Part shown: positions 1-5,558 of the stretch, piece after piece
Layout of the letters: each line of letters starts with the position of its first letter
How positions within the stretch are numbered: the first letter of the stretch is position 1
Assembly: GCA_024280135.1 (NCBI GenBank)
Contig: JAJRQS010000010.1
Location: forward strand, 1 to 8,802
DNA: 8,802 nt
Direction of reading: 5' to 3'
Source: Bacteroidota bacterium
GTDB lineage: Bacteria; Bacteroidota; Bacteroidia; Chitinophagales; Saprospiraceae
Program-made: the position numbers and the translations under genes
The notes under the pieces: generated by a model
Seen by the model: only the letters and a program-made list of their open reading frames with translations
Databases searched by the model: none
Told to the model about the DNA's origin: nothing

Positions 1-50
1 ATGAAATACTAGAAATACTAATTCCTTTTCTAAGTGCAAATGATACGTAA
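1..50 (+). CDS. Possible C-terminal tail of an upstream gene (partial)
   Basis: Frame 3 is open from the window edge to a TAA at 48-50 and would encode a tail reading EILEILIPFLSANDT. The EIL-EIL part comes from a 9-base tandem repeat, GAAATACTA, at 3-11 and 12-20. A hairpin with T-runs on both sides follows 18 bases after the stop, as expected between two convergent genes; ahcY is the other one. The fragment is too short to identify. Frame 2 is also open for part of this stretch, so the region may be non-coding. Confidence 0.35.
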   Translation, partial: EILEILIPFLSANDT

Positions 51-68
51 AACATCCATTCACAAAAT

Positions 69-104
69 AAAAAAGGACTATCTCTTTCGAGATAACCCTT
101 TTTT
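69..104. terminator. Bidirectional intrinsic terminator downstream of ahcY
   Basis: An A-rich arm (69-84) pairs with a T-rich arm (89-104). There are 6 base pairs next to the loop (79-84 with 89-94), two mismatches (77-78 against 95-96), then 8 more pairs made of GG/CC and six A/T. On the minus strand the four-base loop reads GAAA, a GNRA tetraloop, and the stem runs into a T tract 22 bases after the ahcY stop. The plus strand also ends in six Ts, so it can serve a converging plus-strand gene. Confidence 0.85.
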
Positions 105-126
105 AATATTAAAAATTCTTTCAACA

Positions 127-1440
127 TTAATATCTATAATGCTCTGGCTTGTATGGACCTTCTTTCGGCACATCTATGTAGGCAGCTTGCTCGTCAGACA
201 ATTCTTCTAACACCACACCAATTTTTGCCAAATGCAATCTTGCTACTTCTTCATCTAAGTGCTTAGGAAGCATGTACACTTCATTTTTATACTTGTCTGT
301 ATTGTTCCAAAGTTCCAATTGCGCAAGCGTCTGATTCGTGAAAGAGTTCGACATCACAAATGAAGGGTGGCCCGTTGCACAACCCAAATTCACCAAACGA
401 CCTTCAGCCAATACGATGATATCTCTATCACCAATCGTGTACATATCCACTTGTGGCTTAATCGTATTCTTGGTGTCTCCGTAGTGCTCATTCAACCAAG
501 CCATATCGATTTCATTATCAAAGTGTCCGATATTACAAACAATAGCTTTATCTTTCAACTTCATAAAGTGCTTACCAGAAACGATGTTAAAGTTACCTGT
601 TGCAGTCACGACGATATCCGCTCGGTCAATCAGGTTATCCAAAGTATTCACTTCAAATCCGTCCATTGCCGCTTGCAAAGCACATATTGGGTCAATCTCT
701 GTAATCAAAACCCGAGCACCTGCTCCACGCAATGAAGCCGCAGAACCTTTACCCACATCGCCATATCCACAGACAACTGCTACTTTGCCTGCCATCATCA
801 CATCAGTAGCCCGACGAATCGCATCTACGAGTGACTCTTTACAGCCGTATTTGTTATCAAATTTGGACTTCGTAACCGAGTCATTCACATTGATAGCCGG
901 AATCGGAAGCGTACCATTCTTTACTCTATCATAGAGTCGGTGTACACCAGTCGTTGTTTCTTCACTTAATCCTTTAATATCTTTCGTCAAATGCGGAAAC
1001 TTATCCAACACCATATTCGTCAAATCACCACCATCATCTAAGATAAGGTTAAGTGACTTTCCGTCTTTGAATGCATCAATTGTCTGTTCGATACACCAGT
1101 CAAACTCTTCTTCATTCATTCCTTTCCATGCATACACCGGAACACCTGCTGCGGCAATGGCTGCTGCGGCATGGTCTTGCGTCGAAAAGATGTTGCAAGA
1201 AGACCAAGTGACATCAGCCCCTAAGGCAACCAATGTTTCAATCAAGACCGCTGTTTGGATAGTCATGTGTAAACAGCCTGCAATTCTAGCACCTTTAAGT
1301 GGTTTGGATTCTCCATACCGCTCTCTCAAAGCCATTAGACCTGGCATTTCAGCTTCCGCTAAAGTAATTTCTTTCCGACCCCAATCGGCTAGGCTGATAT
1401 CTGCTACCTTGTAGGGAAGCTTTTCTGTAATTGTTGACAT
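127..1440 (-). CDS. ahcY: Adenosylhomocysteinase (S-adenosyl-L-homocysteine hydrolase)
   Basis: This cytosolic enzyme reversibly splits S-adenosylhomocysteine into adenosine and homocysteine using tightly bound NAD+. It relieves product inhibition of methyltransferases in the methyl cycle. At 437 residues it is full length and close in size to the animal enzyme. Family residues are visible: His58 (HMT), Asp135 (LDDGGD), Glu160/161 (SEETTTG), Lys191 and Asp195 (TKSKFDN), the NAD-binding GYGDVG at 225-230, His306 (NIGHFDNE), His358 ([13 protein letters not shown]), and the C-terminal Lys431 and Tyr435 (KPEHYRY), which reach the neighbouring subunit's NAD site in known structures. The ATG start lies 25 bases after a perfect TAnnTTTG promoter element, and the gene ends at a strong terminator, so it is probably transcribed alone. 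It is divergent from phnA. No truncation or missing catalytic residue is seen. Confidence 0.99.
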   Translation of the reverse strand: MSTITEKLPYKVADISLADWGRKEITLAEAEMPGLMALRERYGESKPLKGARIAGCLHMTIQTAVLIETLVALGADVTWSSCNIFSTQDHAAAAIAAAGVPVYAWKGMNEEEFDWCIEQTIDAFKDGKSLNLILDDGGDLTNMVLDKFPHLTKDIKGLSEETTTGVHRLYDRVKNGTLPIPAINVNDSVTKSKFDNKYGCKESLVDAIRRATDVMMAGKVAVVCGYGDVGKGSAASLRGAGARVLITEIDPICALQAAMDGFEVNTLDNLIDRADIVVTATGNFNIVSGKHFMKLKDKAIVCNIGHFDNEIDMAWLNEHYGDTKNTIKPQVDMYTIGDRDIIVLAEGRLVNLGCATGHPSFVMSNSFTNQTLAQLELWNNTDKYKNEVYMLPKHLDEEVARLHLAKIGVVLEELSDEQAAYIDVPKEGPYKPEHYRY

Positions 1441-1465
1441 AAATTGTATTTTTGAAATTAGACTG

Positions 1466-1473
1466 CAAAGATA
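1466..1473 (-). promoter_or_regulatory. Promoter -7 element of ahcY (TATCTTTG)
   Basis: Read on the minus strand this is TATCTTTG, an exact match to the Bacteroidota TAnnTTTG consensus, with 25 bases between it and the ahcY ATG. No good -33 TTG is present at the usual spacing. The element lies in the left arm of the inverted repeat that fills this divergent region. Confidence 0.7.
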
Positions 1474-1537
1474 ATGGATATTTGCGATATATGCAGTAGG
1501 AGCGTTGCGGTAATCCTACCATATCCAAAAATATCCA

Positions 1538-1544
1538 TATCTTG
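1538..1544 (+). promoter_or_regulatory. Candidate promoter -7 element of phnA (TATCTTG)
   Basis: TATCTTG is one T short of the TAnnTTTG consensus. It sits 17 bases before the phnA ATG, a distance like that of the other promoters in this window. Its context mirrors the perfect ahcY element in the opposite arm of the inverted repeat, which is the main reason to accept it. The missing T suggests a weaker promoter. Confidence 0.5.
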
Positions 1545-1561
1545 CCGCTCTAAAACAAAAC

Positions 1562-2122
1562 ATGAGTATAGAATCTACCCTAATTTCAAGAAGTGCATCC
1601 CAATGCGAATTATGTGCATCGCCAAGTAACCTTAGTGTCTATGTTGTTCAGCCAAAGCGTAATGATAATGCTGATGACCAAGCCTATCTATGTTCTGTCT
1701 GCATTGATCAGATTGAAAATACGGACAAAATGGAGTCTAATCATTGGCGTTGTCTAAATACCAGTATGTGGAGTGAAGTGCCTGCTGTGCAAGTATTAGC
1801 TTGGCGGCTGCTAGACAAACTCAAGGGAGAAGGTTGGCCCCAAGAATTATTAGACATGTTGTTTTTAGAGGATGAAACAATGGAATGGGCACAAGCACTA
1901 TCCAACCAAGTCACACATGTGGATGCAAATGGTGCCGTACTCAGTGCTGGAGATACTGTAGTCCTAATCCAAGACCTTAAAGTGAAAGGGGCTAATTTTA
2001 CGGCCAAAAGAGGAACAGCCGTCAGAAGGATCTCTTTAGTTCAGGACAACCCAGAACACATAGAGGGCAAGGTAGATGGACAGCGAATTGTCATCCTTAC
2101 TAAGTTTGTTAAGAAGAAATAG
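1562..2122 (+). CDS. phnA: PhnA-domain zinc-ribbon protein
   Basis: The 186-residue protein has two recognisable ends. The N-terminal part carries two cysteine pairs, CELC (15-18) and CSVC (44-47), expected to bind one zinc ion. The C-terminal part (about 117-186) matches the PhnA/YjdM domain, including DANG, a GDTVVLIQDLKVKG stretch near 130-143 and the final LTKFVKKK. E. coli YjdM is only about 110 residues; the extra middle here (about 55-115) is helical-looking and contains HWRCLNTSMWSEVPAVQVLAW. The biochemical function of this family is unsettled. The old name came from a location near a phosphonate operon, and no phosphonate genes are present here. It is divergent from ahcY and shares its inverted-repeat control region. 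No convincing terminator follows the stop. Confidence 0.92.
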   Translation: MSIESTLISRSASQCELCASPSNLSVYVVQPKRNDNADDQAYLCSVCIDQIENTDKMESNHWRCLNTSMWSEVPAVQVLAWRLLDKLKGEGWPQELLDMLFLEDETMEWAQALSNQVTHVDANGAVLSAGDTVVLIQDLKVKGANFTAKRGTAVRRISLVQDNPEHIEGKVDGQRIVILTKFVKKK

Positions 2123-2253
2123 AGTACGACTACTTGTTGTAGTATTGACTTAATTCTCAACCGCTTATAGAAAGGCAATTGAGCTGATTTATTTTATGTT
2201 TTGAGACATTGATAATTTACCAACAAATCAACGCTCATTCTTGATTATTTACG
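2123..2253. other. Spacer after phnA with only weak hairpins
   Basis: No gene is seen here. A 5-base-pair hairpin just after the phnA stop (2129-2133 with 2139-2143) has no T-run. A second weak stem, CTCAA at 2156-2160 with TTGAG at 2179-2183, is followed by T-rich sequence (about 2187-2202) and might be a poor terminator for phnA. Confidence 0.4.
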
Positions 2254-2261
2254 TATATTTG
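2254..2261 (+). promoter_or_regulatory. Promoter -7 element of the hppA leader (TATATTTG)
   Basis: TATATTTG is an exact TAnnTTTG match. It is 131 bases ahead of the hppA ATG, far more than the 15-25 bases at the other promoters here, but only 24 bases ahead of the upstream ORF at 2286. No good -33 TTG is seen. Transcription should start around 2268. Confidence 0.65.
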
Positions 2262-2285
2262 CCCGCAAGGGAGGCGCGAATTATC

Positions 2286-2324
2286 ATGACTAAGCACACA
2301 AAACTACGTCTTTCTATTTTTTAA
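2286..2324 (+). CDS. Possible 12-residue leader peptide upstream of hppA
   Basis: ATG at 2286 opens a short frame encoding MTKHTKLRLSIF and ending in TAA at 2322-2324. The ATG is 24 bases after the -7 element, the spacing seen for real genes in this window, and an AGGGAGG stretch (2268-2274) lies 11 bases before it, unusual in a window with few such sites. The stop is 18 bases before the terminator hairpin. The frame covers the ACGTCT segment that could form the antiterminator, so a ribosome here could decide the fold. The peptide has no strong run of one amino acid, so any sensed signal is unclear. Confidence 0.35.
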   Translation: MTKHTKLRLSIF

Positions 2325-2342
2325 AACGGAAGCTTAAATGTT

Positions 2343-2367
2343 CATAGACGTTTGTCTATGTTTTTTT
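2343..2367 (+). terminator. Intrinsic terminator inside the hppA leader
   Basis: CATAGAC (2343-2349) and GTCTATG (2354-2360) form a perfect 7-base-pair stem around a GTTT loop, directly followed by seven Ts (2361-2367). It lies 25 bases before the hppA ATG, in the direction of transcription of hppA, so it should reduce read-through unless an alternative fold forms. An alternative promoter start for hppA, TATGTTTT at 2357-2364, overlaps its right arm and is a weak match. Confidence 0.7.
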
Positions 2368-2392
2368 GTGTGGGCTTCAATAAAAATTGGAT

Positions 2393-4561
2393 ATGGATAT
2401 TAAGACATTAACGCTACTAATCCCTGTCATGGGGGTCGTTGGTTTACTTTTTACTTTTTGGAAATCGGCTTGGGTCAAGAAACAAGAAGAAGGAACAGGT
2501 AAGATGGTGGAGATTGGAAAGGCTATCGCGGATGGTGCTATGGCTTTTTTAAAGGCTGAGTATAAAGTGCTAGCTATATTTGTTGTTGCTGTTGCTTTAT
2601 TATTGGGCTATAGTGGATATGTGAGTGAAGATTCTTCACCCATGATTATGATTTCTTTTGTATTGGGCGCTATCAGCTCCGGACTCGCTGGGTTCATCGG
2701 CATGAAAGCAGCAACCAAAGCCAATACACGAACGACACATGCCGCTAGAACGAGCCTAGGCAAAGCGCTCGAAGTTGCTTTTGCTGGAGGAGCCGTTATG
2801 GGACTGGGCGTTGTTGGGTTAGGTATTTTAGGGCTAGGTTCATTATTCTTATTCTATAGCAATATGGGTTGGGACATCGACAAGGTGTTGACTGTTATTA
2901 CTGGATTCTCATTTGGAGCTTCCTCTATTGCCTTGTTTGCTCGTGTAGCGGGTGGTATTTATACCAAAGCGGCCGATGTAGGAGCCGATTTAGTTGGAAA
3001 AGTAGAAGCAGGTATTCCAGAAGATCACCCATTAAATCCCGCAACTATTGCAGATAATGTAGGGGACAATGTAGGTGACGTTGCAGGAATGGGCGCAGAT
3101 TTATTTGAATCATTTGTGGGTTCTATTGTAGGTACAATGGTAATAGGTGCGGCCTTTATTGGTTTAAGTGAATATACAGGTGACACACGATTCGGCGGAT
3201 TAAATGCTGTTTTGTTGCCAATGGCTTTAGCCGCTGTGGGTATTCTTACCTCCATCATCGGCACTTTTTTCGTAAAAGTAAAAGATGGCGGAGATCCTCA
3301 AAAAGCTTTAAACATGGGTGAGATTGTTGCTGGACTATTGATGTTGGTGGCAACCTATTTAATCACACAAAACATGCTTCCGGCTAGTTGGACTTTAGAA
3401 GGTGTTGACTATACCTCTATGGGTGTATTTATTGCGGTTATCATTGGATTAGCTGCTGGTTTTGGTATTGGCTACATCACTGAATACTATACGGGTACGG
3501 GCACTAAGCCTGTAAAAGAAATTGTGGACAATTCCGTTACCGGTGCTGCTACCAATATCATTGCAGGATTATCCGTAGGAATGAAATCCACCGTAATTCC
3601 AATCATCATTTTAGCTGTGGCGATTATGGGCGCAAATTGGGCAGCCGGGCTTTATGGTATTGCGATTGCGGCAGTCGGTATGTTGTCTAACACAGGCATT
3701 CAACTTGCCGTGGATGCTTATGGGCCTATTTCAGATAATGCAGGGGGTATTGCAGAAATGGCAAACCTACCCAAGGAAGTTCGCCAGCGTACAGACAAAT
3801 TAGATGCTGTGGGCAATACTACAGCTGCCATCGGTAAAGGGTTTGCGATAGGGTCTGCTGCTTTGACAGCTTTGGCATTATTTGCGGCTTTTATGATGAC
3901 AGCGGGTATTACCTCCATTGATATTGCCAACCCTACCGTAATGGCAGGCTTGTTTTTGGGTGGTATGTTGCCTTTCTATTTCTCTGCTTTAGCGATGAGT
4001 GCCGTCGGAAAGGCTGCGATGGATATGATCAAGGAAGTAAGAAGGCAATTTAATACGATTCCAGAATTAAAAGCGGCCTTGGAAGTAATGAAGCGAAACG
4101 AAGGAAAAGAAGAAAGTGAATGGTCTGATGCTGATAAAAAGATTTTTGATGCTGCCGATGGCAAAGCTGAACATAGTAAGTGTATTGAGATTTCGACCAA
4201 AGCTTCCATTAGAGAGATGGTTGTGCCTGGTTTAGTAGCGATCTTGAGTCCCGTGATTATTGGATTTACAGGGGGGGCAGAGATGCTTGGAGGTCTATTA
4301 GCCGGTGTTACCGTAACAGGTGTACTGATGGCCATCTTCCAATCTAATGCTGGTGGAGCATGGGACAATGCAAAGAAGATGTTTGAAGATGGTGTTGAGA
4401 TTGATGGCACGATGCATTACAAAGGTTCAGATACACATAAAGCGGCTGTTGTTGGAGATACCGTGGGAGATCCTTTCAAAGACACATCTGGTCCTTCTTT
4501 AAATATTTTATTGAAGTTAATGTCCGTAGTGGCATTGGTGATTGCACCTTTTATTCCTTAA
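2393..4561 (+). CDS. hppA: Membrane-bound ion-translocating pyrophosphatase, K+-dependent, probably Na+-pumping
   Basis: This 722-residue integral inner-membrane enzyme hydrolyses pyrophosphate and uses the energy to pump Na+ and/or H+ out of the cytoplasm. It is full length, with about 16 hydrophobic segments. Catalytic motifs are intact: [11 protein letters not shown] at 195-205, DNVGDNVGD at 221-229, [10 protein letters not shown] before residue 474, [11 protein letters not shown], and [18 protein letters not shown] near the C-terminus. Ala478 and Gly481 in [10 protein letters not shown] indicate the K+-dependent class; the K+-independent class has Lys and Thr there. Glu239 in GADLFES sits where Na+-type enzymes carry their gating glutamate, with Gly four residues later where plant-type H+ pumps have Glu. 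I infer Na+ or mixed Na+/H+ transport. Start: ATG at 2393 is preferred over an in-frame TTG at 2387. Residues 210-215 read EDHPLN where many relatives have EDDPRN. The gene is preceded by an attenuator-like leader and followed by a strong terminator. Confidence 0.98.
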   Translation: MDIKTLTLLIPVMGVVGLLFTFWKSAWVKKQEEGTGKMVEIGKAIADGAMAFLKAEYKVLAIFVVAVALLLGYSGYVSEDSSPMIMISFVLGAISSGLAGFIGMKAATKANTRTTHAARTSLGKALEVAFAGGAVMGLGVVGLGILGLGSLFLFYSNMGWDIDKVLTVITGFSFGASSIALFARVAGGIYTKAADVGADLVGKVEAGIPEDHPLNPATIADNVGDNVGDVAGMGADLFESFVGSIVGTMVIGAAFIGLSEYTGDTRFGGLNAVLLPMALAAVGILTSIIGTFFVKVKDGGDPQKALNMGEIVAGLLMLVATYLITQNMLPASWTLEGVDYTSMGVFIAVIIGLAAGFGIGYITEYYTGTGTKPVKEIVDNSVTGAATNIIAGLSVGMKSTVIPIIILAVAIMGANWAAGLYGIAIAAVGMLSNTGIQLAVDAYGPISDNAGGIAEMANLPKEVRQRTDKLDAVGNTTAAIGKGFAIGSAALTALALFAAFMMTAGITSIDIANPTVMAGLFLGGMLPFYFSALAMSAVGKAAMDMIKEVRRQFNTIPELKAALEVMKRNEGKEESEWSDADKKIFDAADGKAEHSKCIEISTKASIREMVVPGLVAILSPVIIGFTGGAEMLGGLLAGVTVTGVLMAIFQSNAGGAWDNAKKMFEDGVEIDGTMHYKGSDTHKAAVVGDTVGDPFKDTSGPSLNILLKLMSVVALVIAPFIP

Positions 4562-4578
4562 TTTATTTTGACTTGCGT

Positions 4579-4615
4579 AAAAAGGCAACAAGGTTTCGAC
4601 TTTGTTGCCTTTTTT
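4579..4615. terminator. Shared terminator between hppA and the rhomboid gene
   Basis: A 16-base-pair stem (4579-4594 with 4599-4614, one G-T wobble) is capped by a TTCG tetraloop and followed by T residues. The left edge is A-rich, so the minus strand also ends in a T tract. It lies between two convergent genes, 17 bases after the hppA stop and 8 bases beyond the rhomboid stop, and should end transcription from both. Confidence 0.93.
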
Positions 4616-4623
4616 GATCTACA

Positions 4624-5328
4624 TCAGGCTCGTCGCTGTCCAGGTAAGCTAGGCATTTGTCCTCCGGCATAATTATCCGGTGTATTGTATTTTTTACGCA
4701 AGTAAAGGCCTACAAAAGCGCCAAAAATAAAACCTCCGATATGTGCGAACCACGCTACACCTCCATTCGCTCCATTTCCTAAAGAGCCAAAACCATTGAA
4801 TAATTGCTGACCAATCCAAATGCCCAAAAAGGCAATGGCAGGCCATTTGAATGTACGCATAAACATGACAAAGAGTAATTTGATTTTGGAGCTGGGAAAC
4901 ATCACGATATAAGCGCCTAATACGGCTGCGATGGCTCCACTTGCCCCTACGGTAGGAATAACACTGTTTACATCTGTCATTGTATGCCCAATAGTAGCCG
5001 CCAAGCCACCTAAAAGATAGAAAATCGCAAAATGGATATTTCCGATGACGGCTTCAATGTTGTCTGCAAAAACCCACAAAAATGCCATATTGCCAATCAA
5101 ATGCATCCAACCGCCATGCATAAACATAGACGAAAGAATGGTCATATAATTTGAACCATGCGAGATGTTATTTGGGATTGCACCGAATTCTTGCACGAAG
5201 ATATTACCGGCTTCGGGGCCTAGAGAAAATTGGTACAAAAAGACCAATACATTTAAGGCAATGAAAGTATAAGAAAAAAGGGGCTTGTGCCCTCCTTGTA
5301 TTTGATCGTCACCAATTGGAAATAGCAT
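4624..5328 (-). CDS. Rhomboid-family intramembrane serine protease
   Basis: This 234-residue polytopic membrane protein should cut transmembrane helices of other proteins within the bilayer. The catalytic serine is Ser130 in GASG (128-131) and the catalytic histidine is His196 in AHIGG. His76 and Asn80 (HLIGN), in the second core helix, match the family's HxxxN residues that help form the oxyanion hole. Six hydrophobic segments are visible, about 18-36, 61-88, 97-115, 128-145, 163-178 and 190-210. The N-terminus is short (about 17 residues) with no extra domain, and the tail after residue 211 is polar, rich in Gly, Pro and Arg. The ATG is 18 bases after a perfect -7 element. The gene is convergent with hppA and divergent from the M1 peptidase. 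Its substrate cannot be told from context. Confidence 0.96.
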   Translation of the reverse strand: MLFPIGDDQIQGGHKPLFSYTFIALNVLVFLYQFSLGPEAGNIFVQEFGAIPNNISHGSNYMTILSSMFMHGGWMHLIGNMAFLWVFADNIEAVIGNIHFAIFYLLGGLAATIGHTMTDVNSVIPTVGASGAIAAVLGAYIVMFPSSKIKLLFVMFMRTFKWPAIAFLGIWIGQQLFNGFGSLGNGANGGVAWFAHIGGFIFGAFVGLYLRKKYNTPDNYAGGQMPSLPGQRRA

Positions 5329-5346
5329 ATTCTAAGTTTTTATTTT

Positions 5347-5354
5347 CAAAGGTA
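5347..5354 (-). promoter_or_regulatory. Promoter -7 element of the rhomboid gene (TACCTTTG)
   Basis: On the minus strand this reads TACCTTTG, an exact TAnnTTTG match, with 18 bases to the ATG. A GTTT on the minus strand (5370-5367) is too close to be a normal -33 element, so the upstream half of the promoter is unclear. Confidence 0.65.
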
Positions 5355-5452
5355 TCATTTTTTATTAAACTTGTACACGTGCTATGAAAAGCAACAATGG
5401 TAAAACCAGGTTTTTTTGCCACGAATGCAAGAATTTTTTTTTGCACCCACCT

Positions 5453-5475
5453 TAAAACCCTAAAACCCTAACACC
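5453..5475. repeat. Short tandem repeat TAAAACCC in the divergent spacer
   Basis: Two exact tandem copies of TAAAACCC (5453-5460, 5461-5468) are followed by a degenerate third (TAACACC). The spacer also holds an imperfect hairpin at 5426-5445 (TGCAAGAA with TTTTTGCA, TTTT loop) that has no T-run after it on the plus strand. No function is evident. Confidence 0.6.
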
Positions 5476-5535
5476 ACTACACCTTTTTTTCAGTTCCTCA
5501 TCTCCTCGGTTTATAACCAAACAAAATGATTTTCC

Positions 5536-5543
5536 TATCTTTA
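5536..5543 (+). promoter_or_regulatory. Promoter -7 element of the M1 peptidase gene (TATCTTTA)
   Basis: TATCTTTA differs from TAnnTTTG only at the last base and lies 15 bases before the ATG at 5559. If this is the promoter, transcription starts after the upstream in-frame ATG at 5526, which rules that ATG out as the start codon. Confidence 0.5.
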
Positions 5544-5558
5544 CAGCAAAAAGACAAT

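Larger units (their letters stand above)
1465..1545. repeat. Long imperfect inverted repeat holding two divergent promoters
   Basis: The minus strand from 1501 to 1465 and the plus strand from 1514 to 1545 read almost the same. Both contain TCCTAC, then CATAT, then AAATATCCAT, then the -7 element (TATCTTTGC on the minus side, TATCTTGC on the plus side). They differ by small insertions and deletions. The spacer is 12 bases (1502-1513). Drawn as a hairpin it gives 21 base pairs inside 1474-1538: 10 outer (1474-1483 with 1529-1538), 5 middle (1489-1493 with 1520-1524) and 6 inner (1496-1501 with 1514-1519). An additional ATATCCA copy occurs at 1521-1527, ten bases before the one at 1531. It may be a shared operator or a duplicated promoter. 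Confidence 0.75.
2262..2392 (+). promoter_or_regulatory. Attenuator-like 5' leader of hppA
   Basis: This leader of about 125 bases has several features of a conditional terminator. A perfect hairpin with a T7 tract lies at 2343-2367. ACGTCT at 2306-2311 is complementary to AGACGT at 2346-2351, which overlaps the terminator's 5' arm, so the two pairings exclude each other. CACACAAAA at 2295-2303 is complementary to TTTTGTGTG at 2364-2372, with AAG/CTT extending it (2292-2294 with 2375-2377) past a GG bulge; this pairing would occupy the end of the T tract. A small CCC-GCAA-GGG hairpin is possible at 2262-2271, near the expected 5' end. No known riboswitch class was recognised. It could instead be a separate small RNA of about 100 bases. 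Confidence 0.5.

Noticed and set aside
367..1414. Three plus-strand open frames opposite ahcY (367-735, 584-934, 1067-1414)
   Set aside because: They overlap each other or a full-length conserved gene, show no recognisable domain and have no promoter-like element in place.
1441..1473. SAH or SAM riboswitch upstream of ahcY
   Set aside because: Only about 20 bases of transcribed leader are expected between the promoter and the ATG, too short for either riboswitch.
1562..2122. phnA product as phosphonoacetate hydrolase
   Set aside because: The zinc-ribbon PhnA/YjdM family shares only a name with the phosphonoacetate hydrolase called PhnA; the sequence lacks an alkaline phosphatase-type fold and is too short.
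2129..2143. Hairpin just after phnA as its terminator
   Set aside because: The stem has only five base pairs and no T-run follows.
2262..2342. Fluoride riboswitch in the hppA leader
   Set aside because: Considered because such riboswitches can precede pyrophosphatase genes, but I could not find the conserved core or its pseudoknot pairing.
2387..2392. TTG at 2387 as the start of hppA
   Set aside because: A normal ATG lies two codons downstream at 2393 and nothing in the sequence favours the TTG.
3976..4410. 144-codon open frame on the minus strand inside hppA
   Set aside because: It is antisense to an intact, strongly conserved enzyme. Its translation is low-complexity (Ser, Ala, Ile, Pro) and resembles no known family; it arises from codon bias of the real gene.
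5389..5420. TGGTAAAACCA and the following T7 run as a terminator
   Set aside because: The stem is only three base pairs, the T-run does not directly follow it, and no gene ends nearby on that strand.
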